From Flavisphingopyxis soli (lineage in GTDB: Bacteria; Pseudomonadota; Alphaproteobacteria; Sphingomonadales; Sphingomonadaceae), in contig NZ_VOPY01000001.1 in NCBI RefSeq assembly GCF_007995095.1, positions 1,141,001 through 1,205,000 on the forward strand: a stretch of DNA of 64,000 bases, in the 5' to 3' direction. A program made the translations under genes and the position numbers. Positions 35,383-46,375 of this stretch are shown here, one piece after another (the stretch's first letter is position 1; each line of letters begins with the position of its first letter). The notes beneath the pieces are model-generated. The model did not search any database. It was not told the origin of the DNA and saw only the letters and a program-made list of their open reading frames with translations.

Positions 35383-36126
35383 TCATTCCGGGGAGCCGTC
35401 GCGATCGATGAGCGCGAGCACCTCGCTGGCGAGTTCGGCGCGGCAGATCAGCAGCGTCGGCGTCGTCGGCTCGCGCTGGTTATAGGCGAGCGGCGCGCCG
35501 GTCAGCGTCGAGCAGTGCAACCCCGCCGCCTGCGCCACCGCGACCGGCGCGCAATTGTCCCATTCGTGCTGGCCGCCCTCGTGGAGATAGATGTCGGCAT
35601 CGCCGCGGACCACCGCCATCGCCTTGGCACCCGCCGATCCCATCGCGATGATCGTTGCTCCAAGCGCGTCGGCAATCGTCGTGGCGATCGCCGGCGGGCG
35701 CGTCCGGCTGACGACGATGTTGCGCGATTTTTTCGGATCGGGCCGAGGGAGATCGCTGCTCGAAGCGAAAATCAAGGATTCAGCGGGCAGGGCAACTGCG
35801 CCGACCGCAGCGGCGCCGTCGATCGCGAGACCGATATGGACCGCCCAGTCGTTGCGTCCTTCGCGATATTCGCGCGTGCCGTCGAGCGGGTCGATGATCC
35901 ACAGGCGGCGGCAATCGAGCCGGGCGAGGTCGTCGCGCGATTCCTCGGACAGGATCGCGTCGTCGGGATAACGTTCGGAGATCATCGCGAGGATCAGCGC
36001 GTTGGCCTCGGCATCGCCGCGATCGCCGAGCGCGCGGCCGGCCAGGTCGCCGCGTTCGCGGATGCGGAGCAGCAAGTCGCCCGCGGCGCGCGCGACCGAC
36101 GCCGCGAAATCGACAAGGTCAGTCAT
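35383..36126 (-). CDS. cysQ: 3'(2'),5'-bisphosphate nucleotidase CysQ
   Basis: The 247-residue inositol-monophosphatase-fold enzyme has the metal motif WIIDPLDGTREY, an upstream LSEES, and WDNCAPVAVAQAAG at the C-terminal motif. CysQ dephosphorylates PAP (3'-phosphoadenosine 5'-phosphate), the by-product of sulfotransfer, and PAPS. It overlaps cysNC by eight bases, showing it is the last gene of a cysD-cysNC-cysQ unit. Confidence 0.95.
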   Translation of the reverse strand: MTDLVDFAASVARAAGDLLLRIRERGDLAGRALGDRGDAEANALILAMISERYPDDAILSEESRDDLARLDCRRLWIIDPLDGTREYREGRNDWAVHIGLAIDGAAAVGAVALPAESLIFASSSDLPRPDPKKSRNIVVSRTRPPAIATTIADALGATIIAMGSAGAKAMAVVRGDADIYLHEGGQHEWDNCAPVAVAQAAGLHCSTLTGAPLAYNQREPTTPTLLICRAELASEVLALIDRDGSPE

Positions 36127-37945
36127 CGATCGTACCCAGTTCGCGCAGCAGGTAGCGCGCGATCCGCTCGGCTGCCTCGACGGCGGTCATTGCGGTGGTA
36201 TCGACGCGGATTTGCGGGTCTTCGGGCGGTTCATAAGGGCTGTCGAGGCCGGTGAAGTTCTTGATCTCGCCGCGCCGCGCCTTGGCATAGAGACCCTTCA
36301 CGTCGCGATCCTCGGCGATCGCCAGCGGCGTATCGATGAATATCTCGATGAAGTCGCCGTCGCCGACCATCGCGCGGACCAGCTCGCGCTCGGCCCGGAA
36401 GGGCGAGATGAAGGTGGCAAGCACGATCAGGCCGGCGTCGGTCATCAACCGGGCGACCTCGCCGACGCGGCGGATATTCTCGACCCGGTCGGCCTGGGTG
36501 AAACCGAGATCCTTGTTGAGGCCCATGCGGACATTATCGCCATCGAGCAGGAAGCTGTGCAGCCCAGCGGCATAGAGCCGCTGTTCGACGAGGTTGGCGA
36601 TCGTCGTCTTGCCCGCGCCCGACAGGCCGGTGAACCACAGGATCTTGGCTCGCTGCCCCTTTTGCCGCGCATGGGCGTCGCGATCGACCGACGCCTGTTG
36701 CCAGGCGATGTTCTGCGAGCGGCTGAGCGAATGGCGGATCATCCCCGCGGCGACGGTATCGCCCGTCTCGCGGTCGATCAGGATGAAACCGCCCATGATG
36801 CGATTGTCGTTATAGGGATCGCTGACGATGTCGCGGCCGGTCGTCACGATCGCGGTGCCGATGTCGTTCTTGCGCAAGGTGCGCGCGGCGAGATGCTGGC
36901 CGGTCTCGATATCGAGCCGGTAATCGGGCTGGTGGACCGTCGCCGAAACGCTCTGCGTCGCGAGCTTGAGCGTGTAGGCCCTGCCCGCGAGCATCGGCTT
37001 GTCGCCGAGCCAGGCGATATCGGCCTTGAACTGGTCGGCGACGATCGCCGGATCGGATGCGGTGGTGATGACATCGCCGCGCGCGCAATCGACCTGGCGA
37101 TCGAGCGTGATCGCGATCGACTGTCCGGCGACTGCGCGGTCGATCGCCGTCGTGCCGACATGGATTGCGGCGATCGTTGCATGTTGCTCGCCGGGCAGCA
37201 CGACGATGACATCGCCGATCGCGACCGCGCCCGAAGCAACAGTTCCCGCGAGACGGCGCACCGAACCATCGCCGCGCAGGACCGTCTGAATCGGCAGGCG
37301 AAAGCCGGCTTCGGTGGTCTCGGCCGGGGCAAAATCCTCGACCAGCTCAAGGACGCTCGGCCCGGTGTAGAACGGCATGTCGCTTGCCCGCGACGCGACA
37401 TTGGCACCGCTCGTCGCGACGACGGGGACGATGTTGTGGCGCGCCAGGCCGGTCTCGCCCGCCAGGGCATCGATCGCCCGGCTGTGCTCGGCAAAGACCT
37501 TCGCAGGGTCGGCGACGAGGTCGATCTTGTTGAGCGCGAAAATGTAATCCTCGATCCCGAGAAGATGCGCGATGCGGCAATGGCGGCGCGTTTGCGTCGT
37601 CACTCCGCTCGTCGCGTCGACGAGGACGAGTGCGAGATCGGCGTTCGACGCGCCGGTGACCATGTTGCGGGTATATTGTTCGTGGCCCGGGCAGTCGATC
37701 AGCACGACGGATCGGCGTGGGGTCGCGAAATAGCGGTAGGCGACGTCGATCGTGATGCCCTGTTCGCGTTCGGCGGCGAGGCCGTCGAGCAGGCTGGCGA
37801 GCGCTGCGCCGTCGCCGCCGCGCAGCGCGGCTTCGCGTTCGTCGGAGGTCAGTTTTCCGGTATCGAGCAGCAGCCGCGCGATCAGCGTCGACTTGCCGTT
37901 GTCGATGCTGCCGCACGCGACGATTTTGACGCGCGTCGCGCTCAT
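36119..37945 (-). CDS. cysNC: Bifunctional sulfate adenylyltransferase subunit 1 / APS kinase
   Basis: The 608-residue fusion has an N-terminal CysN GTPase (G1 GSIDNGKSTLIA, G3 DCPGHEQYTRNM, G4 NKIDL), beta-barrel domains, and from about residue 440 an APS kinase domain with Walker A GLSGAGKTTIAN and DNVRMGLNKDLGFT. With CysD it makes APS, which the kinase part converts to PAPS. CysNC (NodQ-like) fusions serve PAPS needed for sulfotransferases or for assimilation. It overlaps cysD by one base. Confidence 0.97.
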   Translation of the reverse strand: MSATRVKIVACGSIDNGKSTLIARLLLDTGKLTSDEREAALRGGDGAALASLLDGLAAEREQGITIDVAYRYFATPRRSVVLIDCPGHEQYTRNMVTGASNADLALVLVDATSGVTTQTRRHCRIAHLLGIEDYIFALNKIDLVADPAKVFAEHSRAIDALAGETGLARHNIVPVVATSGANVASRASDMPFYTGPSVLELVEDFAPAETTEAGFRLPIQTVLRGDGSVRRLAGTVASGAVAIGDVIVVLPGEQHATIAAIHVGTTAIDRAVAGQSIAITLDRQVDCARGDVITTASDPAIVADQFKADIAWLGDKPMLAGRAYTLKLATQSVSATVHQPDYRLDIETGQHLAARTLRKNDIGTAIVTTGRDIVSDPYNDNRIMGGFILIDRETGDTVAAGMIRHSLSRSQNIAWQQASVDRDAHARQKGQRAKILWFTGLSGAGKTTIANLVEQRLYAAGLHSFLLDGDNVRMGLNKDLGFTQADRVENIRRVGEVARLMTDAGLIVLATFISPFRAERELVRAMVGDGDFIEIFIDTPLAIAEDRDVKGLYAKARRGEIKNFTGLDSPYEPPEDPQIRVDTTAMTAVEAAERIARYLLRELGTIDD

Positions 37946-38841
37946 TAGAAATATCCCTCGGTCTTCTTGCCTTCGAGCGTCGAATCCTCGCGGTCGATCG
38001 TCCGTCCGGCGCGTTCGCCCGCATCGCTCTCGACGAGTTCGGTGATGATCGCGGCGCAGTCGCGCGCGTCGCTCTCGATCGCCGCGGTCAGCGGGTAGCA
38101 GCCGAGCGAGCGGAACCGCACGACGCGCTCGACCGGTGTTTCCCCATCGAGCGGAAAGCGATCATCATCGACGACGAACAGGTTGCCGTCGCGGATCACC
38201 GTCGGGCGCGGTGCGGCGAAATAGAGGTCGGGCAGGGCGATGCCTTCGCGTTCGATGTATCGCCAGACGTCGATCTCGGTCCAGTCGGACAGCGGGAAGA
38301 CGCGCAGGCTTTCGCCGTCCTGGACCTGGGTGTTGAACAGGTGCCACAATTCGGGGCGCTGGCGGCGTGGGTCCCAGCCATGGCGCGCGCTGCGCAGCGA
38401 GAAAATGCGTTCCTTGGCGCGGGTCCGCTCTTCGTCGCGTCGCGCGCCACCCAGCGCGAGATCGCACCCGAGTGCGTCGAGCGCCTGTTTGAGACCGTCG
38501 GTTTTCCACATCGTCGTGTGCAGCGCGCCGTGATCGAACGGATTGATCCCCTCCGCGACGGCTTGCGGATTGCGGTGGACGATGAGCTCGAGCCCGTTCG
38601 CGCGCACGACCGCGTCGCGATAGCGATACATCTCGGCGAACTTCCAGGTCGTATCGACGTGGAGCAGCCGCACCGGCGGGAGCGCGGGAGCGAAAGCTTT
38701 AACAACGAGATGGAGCAGGACCGCCGAATCCTTGCCCGCCGAGAACAGCAACAGCGGGTTGCTGGCGCTCGTCAAAGCCTCGCGGACGATATGGATCGCT
38801 TCGGCTTCGAGCGTATCTAGGAGGTCTAGTGCGGTCATCAT
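37945..38841 (-). CDS. cysD: Sulfate adenylyltransferase subunit 2
   Basis: The 298-residue PP-loop enzyme has SAGKDSAVLLHL, TTWKFAEMYRYRD, GGARRDEERTRAKERIFS and FPLSDWTEIDVWRYI, as CysD/NodP. It activates sulfate with ATP together with CysN. The ATG at 38841 overlaps the manC stop by four bases (ATGA), so it is coupled to the mannose pathway gene upstream. Confidence 0.96.
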   Translation of the reverse strand: MMTALDLLDTLEAEAIHIVREALTSASNPLLLFSAGKDSAVLLHLVVKAFAPALPPVRLLHVDTTWKFAEMYRYRDAVVRANGLELIVHRNPQAVAEGINPFDHGALHTTMWKTDGLKQALDALGCDLALGGARRDEERTRAKERIFSLRSARHGWDPRRQRPELWHLFNTQVQDGESLRVFPLSDWTEIDVWRYIEREGIALPDLYFAAPRPTVIRDGNLFVVDDDRFPLDGETPVERVVRFRSLGCYPLTAAIESDARDCAAIITELVESDAGERAGRTIDREDSTLEGKKTEGYF

Positions 38842-39878
38842 TTGGTCTTTTCGCGAGACGCTTCGGCCAGGCCCCGGACAAGCTGAGACTGGCCACGCGG
38901 GACAATCATCACCTCGTCGCCCGTCGCGACGACGATCATGTCGCTGACGCCGGCTAGGGACACGCGCAGCCCCTCGGCATGGACATAGTTGCCCGCACTG
39001 TCGACGCCAGCGAGATCGGCGATCGCATCCCAGCTGCCGACGTCGGACCAGCCGCACGACAGCGGTACGGTGACGACATTATCGGATCGCTCCATGACGC
39101 CATAATCGATCGATTGCGACGGGCTGGTCTCGAAGGTCGTGGCATCGGGGGTGACGATCGCGCCGGTGCGCTCTGCGCGGTCGACCGCGGAGCGCGCGCA
39201 GCGTTCGATATCGGGTTCGTGGTGCGCCAGCGCGTCGAGGTAGCGGCGCGCCGAAAACAGAAAAATTCCTGCGTTCCAGAGATAGTCGCCGCTGTCGAGC
39301 ATCGCCTGGGCCCGGTCGGCATCGGGTTTCTCAACGAAGCGATCGACCGCGAAGACGCCCGGGTGGTCGGCAACCGCGTCGCCCCGGGCGATATAGCCAT
39401 AGCCGGTTTCGGCATGCGTCGGTTCGATGCCGAAGGTGACGAGCGCACCTTGCCGCGCAGCGGGTGCGGCGCTGGTGACGGCGGCAACGAAGGCGGCGGT
39501 GTCGGCAATCCTGTGATCGCTCGGCATTACGAGTAGGAGTGCGTCGTCGCCCGCTTCGAACGCGGCCAGTGCTATCGCGGGCGCGGTGTTGCGCGGTGCA
39601 GGCTCGAGGATGATCGCGCGCGGGGCGATGGCGCACGCATCGAGTTGTTCGCCGATGATGACGCCATGGCGCGCATTGGCGACGATGATCGGCGCGGCGA
39701 ACAGGTTTGGATCGGCGCAGCGCGCCAGCGTCAGCTGGAACATGCTTTGCACCGGGTCGGTCAGCGCGAGGAACTGCTTGGGCCGTTCGACGGTCGAGAG
39801 CGGCCATAGTCGTGTCCCAGACCCGCCAGAAAGAATAACCGGAACAATGCGTTCGGCGTCGTTCTTCATTTCATTCAT
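38838..39878 (-). CDS. manC: Mannose-1-phosphate guanylyltransferase
   Basis: The 346-residue nucleotidyltransferase has GGSGTRLWPLSTVERPKQFL, APRNTAPAIALAAF, DHRI, GYGYIARGD and FVEKPD. The C-terminal cupin isomerase half found in bifunctional ManC is absent, consistent with a separate manA about 6 kb downstream. It makes GDP-mannose. The ATG 39878 is taken over an earlier 39941 start because it begins MNEMKNDAE directly ahead of the conserved VPVILSGG. Confidence 0.94.
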   Translation of the reverse strand: MNEMKNDAERIVPVILSGGSGTRLWPLSTVERPKQFLALTDPVQSMFQLTLARCADPNLFAAPIIVANARHGVIIGEQLDACAIAPRAIILEPAPRNTAPAIALAAFEAGDDALLLVMPSDHRIADTAAFVAAVTSAAPAARQGALVTFGIEPTHAETGYGYIARGDAVADHPGVFAVDRFVEKPDADRAQAMLDSGDYLWNAGIFLFSARRYLDALAHHEPDIERCARSAVDRAERTGAIVTPDATTFETSPSQSIDYGVMERSDNVVTVPLSCGWSDVGSWDAIADLAGVDSAGNYVHAEGLRVSLAGVSDMIVVATGDEVMIVPRGQSQLVRGLAEASREKTK

Positions 39879-39912
39879 CGACTGCCCCCGCTGTCTGGCC
39901 CTGCTGCGATGG

Positions 39913-41220
39913 TCAGGGCATTCCAATGCCGTGATAGGCAAATCCGTGCCGCTCGACGTCGGCGCGGCGATAGATATTGCGCAGGTCGACTAGCGCTTTG
40001 GTGCGCACCAGCCGCGCGATCTCGGCAAGGTCGAGCGCGCGGAAGGCGTCCCATTCGGTGACGATCACAACCGCGTCGCTGTCCTTGACCGCGGCATAGG
40101 CGGTATCGGCCATCGTCACATCGGGCAGCAGGTCGGCGGCGACCTTCATGCCTTCGGGATCGTATGCCGAGACGCTGGCGCCCGCGTCGATCAGCGACTG
40201 GACGATGGCGAGGCTTGGCGCGTCGCGCATGTCGTCGGTATTGGGCTTGAAGGTCAGGCCAAGTAGCGCGACCTTCTTGCCGCGCGCATCGCCGCCGAGC
40301 GCGTTGACGATCTTGCGTCCCATCGCGCGCTTGCGATTGTCGTTCACCTGGACAACCGATTCGACGATCCGCATCGGTACGTCGTTGTCCTGCGCGGTCT
40401 TTAGCAGCGCCAGGGTGTCCTTGGGGAAGCACGAGCCACCATAGCCGGGACCGGCGTGGAGGAATTTGGCGCCGATCCGGTTGTCGAGGCCGATGCCGCG
40501 CGAGACGTCCTGGACGTCCGCGCCGACCGCTTCGCACAGGTCGGCGATCTCGTTGATGAAGGTGATCTTGGTCGCGAGGAAGGCGTTGGCGGCGTATTTG
40601 ATCAGTTCGGCGGTGCGCCGGCCGGTAAACAGGATTGGGGCTTCGTTGAGGAATAGCGGGCGATAGACTTGCCGCATGACGTCGCTCGCCCAGTCGTCTT
40701 CGGACCCGATAACGATTCGGTCGGGGCGCTTGAAATCGCCGATCGCCGCGCCTTCGCGCAGGAATTCTGGGTTCGATACGACCGCGACGCGGTGCGTGTC
40801 GCCGACGGCTTCGCGGACGATGCGTTCGACCTCGTCACCGGTGCCGACAGGAACGGTCGACTTGTTGACGATGACGCAATCGCCCGCAATCGCTGCGCCG
40901 ACTTCCTTGGCAGCGGCGTGGACGTAGCTGAGATCGGCATGGCCGTCGCCGCGTCGCGAGGGTGTGCCGACCGCGATGAACACCGCATCAGCCCCGGCGA
41001 CCCCTGCCGTCACGTCGGTCGAAAACGACAGTCGACCGGCCGCGACGTTGCTCGCGACGAGCGCTTCGAGCCCGGGCTCGTAGATCGGCATGATTCCGCC
41101 GAGCAGCGCGTCGATCTTCGTCGGGTCCTTGTCGACGCAGGTCACTTCGTGGCCGAAATCGGCAAAGCAGGCGCCCGAAACGAGGCCGACATAGCCCGCA
41201 CCGATCATCGTAATCTTCAT
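39913..41220 (-). CDS. ugd: UDP-glucose 6-dehydrogenase
   Basis: The 435-residue enzyme has GAGYVGLVSGACFADFGHEVTCVD, GTPSRRGDG, NKSTVPVGTG, SNPEFLREGAAI, and catalytic Cys in GYGGSCFPKD, with GLTFKPNTDDMRDAPS. It makes UDP-glucuronate. It differs from the WecC-type dehydrogenase in the same locus. It is the first gene of the minus-strand run ugd-manC-cysD-cysNC-cysQ-wecB-wecC-manA. Confidence 0.96.
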   Translation of the reverse strand: MKITMIGAGYVGLVSGACFADFGHEVTCVDKDPTKIDALLGGIMPIYEPGLEALVASNVAAGRLSFSTDVTAGVAGADAVFIAVGTPSRRGDGHADLSYVHAAAKEVGAAIAGDCVIVNKSTVPVGTGDEVERIVREAVGDTHRVAVVSNPEFLREGAAIGDFKRPDRIVIGSEDDWASDVMRQVYRPLFLNEAPILFTGRRTAELIKYAANAFLATKITFINEIADLCEAVGADVQDVSRGIGLDNRIGAKFLHAGPGYGGSCFPKDTLALLKTAQDNDVPMRIVESVVQVNDNRKRAMGRKIVNALGGDARGKKVALLGLTFKPNTDDMRDAPSLAIVQSLIDAGASVSAYDPEGMKVAADLLPDVTMADTAYAAVKDSDAVVIVTEWDAFRALDLAEIARLVRTKALVDLRNIYRRADVERHGFAYHGIGMP

Positions 41221-41316
41221 AATTGCAGTCCGTCAGTTGGCATGTCGCGGATTGGTAGGTGGCGCGTGCATCCAATGCAAGGCGATGCGGCTGTCACCGG
41301 GCGCGTCGAGCGCGTT

Positions 41317-41742
41317 CTATCTGTGCTCGATGATAGTCAGTGAGGGGTCGGTCGCGTCGTCATCGCGCGTATCTGGATCCGGTTCGATAATCATCGGGAC
41401 TGGTGGCGGAAACAGCAGTCGTCCGAAGATCAGGATCAGAGTCGGCCAGAACATCGTGTTGAGGAGATCGTGGAGTGCGGCGGCGCGGTCGTCGAGCGGC
41501 ACGCGCATCGAATGGTGGAGGATGTCGTTGGTCTCGTTGATCATCTCGAGGACCAGCAGGACCAGCCACGGACGCCAGTCGTCGGGCCGCCGCCGCAGGA
41601 TCAGCGCGATGGCGAACAGCACGAGCAGCGACATGTGAATGTGCAGCGCGTCGGGCGAAAGATCGACAAGCAGTTCAAGCGCGTCCTTGCTGCCGATTAT
41701 GCGCGTGCCAAGTTCGAGTAGATGGGTGCCGATGCCGGTCAT
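41317..41742 (-). CDS. Small membrane protein of unknown function
   Basis: The 141-residue protein has three probable transmembrane segments (LHIHMSLLVLFAIALIL, WLVLLVLEMINET and LLNTMFWPTLILIFGRLLF) and an acidic C-terminal tail rich in Asp, after a Pro-rich stretch. No family is recognised. Its start overlaps the stop of the D-2-hydroxyglutarate dehydrogenase-like gene by one base (TAATG), so the two are coupled. Confidence 0.7.
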   Translation of the reverse strand: MTGIGTHLLELGTRIIGSKDALELLVDLSPDALHIHMSLLVLFAIALILRRRPDDWRPWLVLLVLEMINETNDILHHSMRVPLDDRAAALHDLLNTMFWPTLILIFGRLLFPPPVPMIIEPDPDTRDDDATDPSLTIIEHR

Positions 41743-43175
41743 TAGGTGTTGCTTCCTTCGGCGGGGATCAGTGCGCCGGGGTTCAAGATATTGTGCGGAT
41801 CAAGCGCGCGCTTGATCGCCGTCAGGCTGGCGAGGCGCGCGGGCGATGCGTGGCGCGACAGGTCGCGCAGCTTGGCCCGGCCGATGCCGTGTTCGGCCGA
41901 GATCGAGCCGGCAAAGGAATCGACCATGTCATAGACCATGTCGCTGATCGCCTCCCCGCACTCGTCGTGCCAGCGCTCGGCGACGGCGTCTTCGGGCGCG
42001 CGAACGTGAAAGTGGACGTTGCCGTCGCCGAGATGGCCGAAGGCGAGGGCGGTGGTCCCCGGAAACTGGTCTTCGACGCGGGCGGAAGTTTCCGCGATGA
42101 AGCGCGGCATGTCGGCGACCGGGACGCTGACGTCGTGCTGCAAGGCGGGGCCATGGGCGCGTTCGGTCTCGGAAATCGACTCGCGGATCCGCCAGAATTC
42201 GGCTTCTTCGCGGCCGCTGGAGGCGATCGCCGCGTTCTCGACCAAGCCCGCTTCGATCGACTTTGCCAACGCGTTTTCGAGCTGCTCACGCGGCTCGCGT
42301 TGATCGGGCCGTTCGCGCACGAGTTCGACGATGACATGCCAGGCATGCCGCCCGGCAAGCGGCGCGCGCGTACCCGCGACATGGCCGAGGACGCTCTCGA
42401 GCGCGAGATCGGGGATGATTTCGAACTGCTCGAGCTGTTCGCGCTGTCCGTCGAGCGCGCGGAGCAGGCGATAGGCCGCGTCTGCGCTGGCGACGCCGAC
42501 CCAGGCTGTCGCGCGGTCGATGATCGCCGGGGAGGTTCGCAGGACGACGCGCGATACGATCGCCAATGTCCCTTCGGAGCCGACGATCAGATCGCGCAGC
42601 GCATAGCCGCGATTGTCCTTCTTGAGCGGGGCACGTTCGTCGAGCACCGTCCCGTCGGCCATCACCGCCTCGATCCCCGCGACGAGCGCGCGCATGTTGC
42701 CGTGGCGAAGCACCTGTGTGCCCCCGGCATTGGTCGCGACGAGCCCGCCGATCGTGGCCGATCCCTTGGCACCAAGGCTGAGGGGGAAGCGCGCACCTTG
42801 GTCCGCCAGGACAGTGTGCAGTCGCTCAAGGATAACACCGGCGCCGCATTCGACGAAGCCGTCGGCGATGCGGCTGGTATCGATCGTGTCGAGCCGGCGC
42901 AGTGACAGCAGCATCGCGTCGCCCTTGGAGTCCGGGGTCGCGCCCGCCGCCATGCCGGTATTGCCGCCTTGCGGAACCAGCGCAATTTGATGCGCTGCGC
43001 ACAGGCGGACCGTTTCGGCGAGTTCGCTCGTGTCGGCAGGGCTCAGCATCGCGCGGGCCGCACCATGATAGCGCCCCCGCCAGTCGGTGAGCCACGGCGT
43101 CACCGTGTCGGCGTCGGTGGTAAAGCCGCGCGGGCCAAGGAGGCGAGCCAGCATTGTGTCGATCGATTGGGTCAT
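41742..43175 (-). CDS. FAD-linked D-2-hydroxyacid (D-2-hydroxyglutarate) dehydrogenase
   Basis: The 477-residue flavoprotein has the PCMH FAD-binding domain, with PQGGNTGMAAGATP, LGAKGSATIGGLVATNAGGTQVLRHGNM, LKKDNRGYALRDLIVGSEGTLAIV, and a C-terminal cap with FGHLGDGNVHFH and AEHGIGRAK. These fingerprints match the D2HGDH/glycolate-oxidase subfamily, and the LGAKGS and LRHGN blocks are closest to D-2-hydroxyglutarate dehydrogenase. It passes electrons to an acceptor such as ubiquinone. The start ATG 43175 is preceded by GGAA at a good distance; ATG 43187 is the alternative. Confidence 0.88.
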   Translation of the reverse strand: MTQSIDTMLARLLGPRGFTTDADTVTPWLTDWRGRYHGAARAMLSPADTSELAETVRLCAAHQIALVPQGGNTGMAAGATPDSKGDAMLLSLRRLDTIDTSRIADGFVECGAGVILERLHTVLADQGARFPLSLGAKGSATIGGLVATNAGGTQVLRHGNMRALVAGIEAVMADGTVLDERAPLKKDNRGYALRDLIVGSEGTLAIVSRVVLRTSPAIIDRATAWVGVASADAAYRLLRALDGQREQLEQFEIIPDLALESVLGHVAGTRAPLAGRHAWHVIVELVRERPDQREPREQLENALAKSIEAGLVENAAIASSGREEAEFWRIRESISETERAHGPALQHDVSVPVADMPRFIAETSARVEDQFPGTTALAFGHLGDGNVHFHVRAPEDAVAERWHDECGEAISDMVYDMVDSFAGSISAEHGIGRAKLRDLSRHASPARLASLTAIKRALDPHNILNPGALIPAEGSNT

Positions 43176-43250
43176 CACGGGTTCCATAGAATCTGGCGCG
43201 CGACGAAGCGAGTGCGCGATGGCTGGGCGGATGCCGAGAGGCGACCGGGC

Positions 43251-44567
43251 CTATTTGGCGCCAAACCCCGTCAGCATCGTACGCACGGTCTTCAGCGTGA
43301 TCAGGATATCGAGCCAGGCCGAAAAATACTTGATGTAATAAAAGTCGAACTGCAGCTTCGTGCCGACCGCTTCGAGATCGGCGACATGGCCTTGGTTGAC
43401 CTGCGCCCAGCCGGTAATGCCAGGCAGGACGATGTGCCGGTATGAATAGAAGGGCAGTTCGTCCTCATACCATTGCGATAGCTGGACCGCCTCGGGGCGC
43501 GGGCCGATCCAGCTCATTTCGCCGCGCAAGATATTGAATATCTGCGGCAATTCATCGAGGCGGAACTTGCGCAAGATGCTTCCGACGCGGGTAATCCTGG
43601 TGTCGCCGTCCTGCGTAACGGCAGCATTGCGCGCGTCATCGGCCGTAGGTTCAGGATGCCAGGCCATCGTCCGGAACTTGATGACGGTGAACACCTTGCC
43701 GCGAAAGCCCATGCGCTTCTGACGAAAAAAGACCGGCCCGGGAGAATCGAGCCGGATTGCGATGGCGCAGGGGACGAGAATGACGAGGACGAAAGGCAAC
43801 ACAACGAGGGCGGCGATGACATCGACCAGCGACTTGATCTTGCGATAGCCGAGATTGGGAATGAGCGAGCCGAGGCTGTTTTCGGACAGATGCTCGATCT
43901 TGACCTGTCCGCTCAGCGATTCAACGAGCTGCTTCACATGGTAGACGGGATAGCCTTGCAACGCGGCCTGAGCGAGCGTGCGTTCCCATTCTGGGGGAAT
44001 ACTGGCGCGAAAGTCGGCGACAATCGCGGCATTTGCTCGATCGGGCAGAGCCGGTTCCGCCATCGTGACGAAAGACACGCCCGCCATCCGCTTGAGGCGG
44101 CCAACGGCCCCGACCGGCACGACGTGGAAGGTGGTCTGTTCCCACTGCCGCCCGAAGATATTGGGCAGGCTGAAGAAAAGTATCGACATGATCGCACTGG
44201 TTGCCAGCTGGATGCGGCTGTAATCGAGCCGCCACAACAGCAGCGCGACCGCCACGACGCCGAACGACAGGAGAAAAGCAGGAAGCACGCTTTCGCGCTG
44301 TCGCGTACCCGGGAAATAGGTCAGGCGACGCGAGAAATAGATGCCAAGCATCACCGCGAGCGTGGCGCCGATCAGCGTGTTGAGACTGGGCGGATCACGA
44401 TCGTACGGAAGCCGCCGGATCACGATGGAAACAATGTAGGGAAGACCGGCACAGATGAAGAGACCGGTAAGTGTCTGCAAGCGGAACCAGGGGGAGCTGG
44501 ACAGGCCTTCCTGGGCGCGCTTGTATTCGTACGTGGTCAGATTCACGGTTGGTGCCCAATTTCCCAT
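43251..44567 (-). CDS. Undecaprenyl-phosphate sugar phosphotransferase (initiating)
   Basis: The 438-residue protein has four N-terminal helices, a middle domain (VVPVGAVGRLKRM) and the C-terminal phosphotransferase domain: LGYRKIKSLVDVIAALVVLPF, FRQKRMGFRGKVFTVIKFRTM, and LDELPQIFNILRGEMSWIGPRPE. It starts assembly of a repeat unit on undecaprenyl phosphate. It is clearly a different protein from the WcaJ-like one at about 31 kb, suggesting a second polysaccharide system. It is divergent from wlbA. Confidence 0.93.
   Translation of the reverse strand: MGNWAPTVNLTTYEYKRAQEGLSSSPWFRLQTLTGLFICAGLPYIVSIVIRRLPYDRDPPSLNTLIGATLAVMLGIYFSRRLTYFPGTRQRESVLPAFLLSFGVVAVALLLWRLDYSRIQLATSAIMSILFFSLPNIFGRQWEQTTFHVVPVGAVGRLKRMAGVSFVTMAEPALPDRANAAIVADFRASIPPEWERTLAQAALQGYPVYHVKQLVESLSGQVKIEHLSENSLGSLIPNLGYRKIKSLVDVIAALVVLPFVLVILVPCAIAIRLDSPGPVFFRQKRMGFRGKVFTVIKFRTMAWHPEPTADDARNAAVTQDGDTRITRVGSILRKFRLDELPQIFNILRGEMSWIGPRPEAVQLSQWYEDELPFYSYRHIVLPGITGWAQVNQGHVADLEAVGTKLQFDFYYIKYFSAWLDILITLKTVRTMLTGFGAK

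Positions 44568-46371
<1,804 letters not shown>

Positions 46372-46375
<4 letters not shown>

Noticed and set aside
36002-37948. Long open frame antisense to cysNC
   Set aside because: The reverse strand carries all CysN and CysC motifs; the antisense product is compositionally biased.
37945-38841. cysD-cysNC as the normal sulfate assimilation operon
   Set aside because: No cysH, cysI or cysJ nearby and the genes are coupled to manC in a glycan locus; both uses remain possible, but the location favours sulfation.
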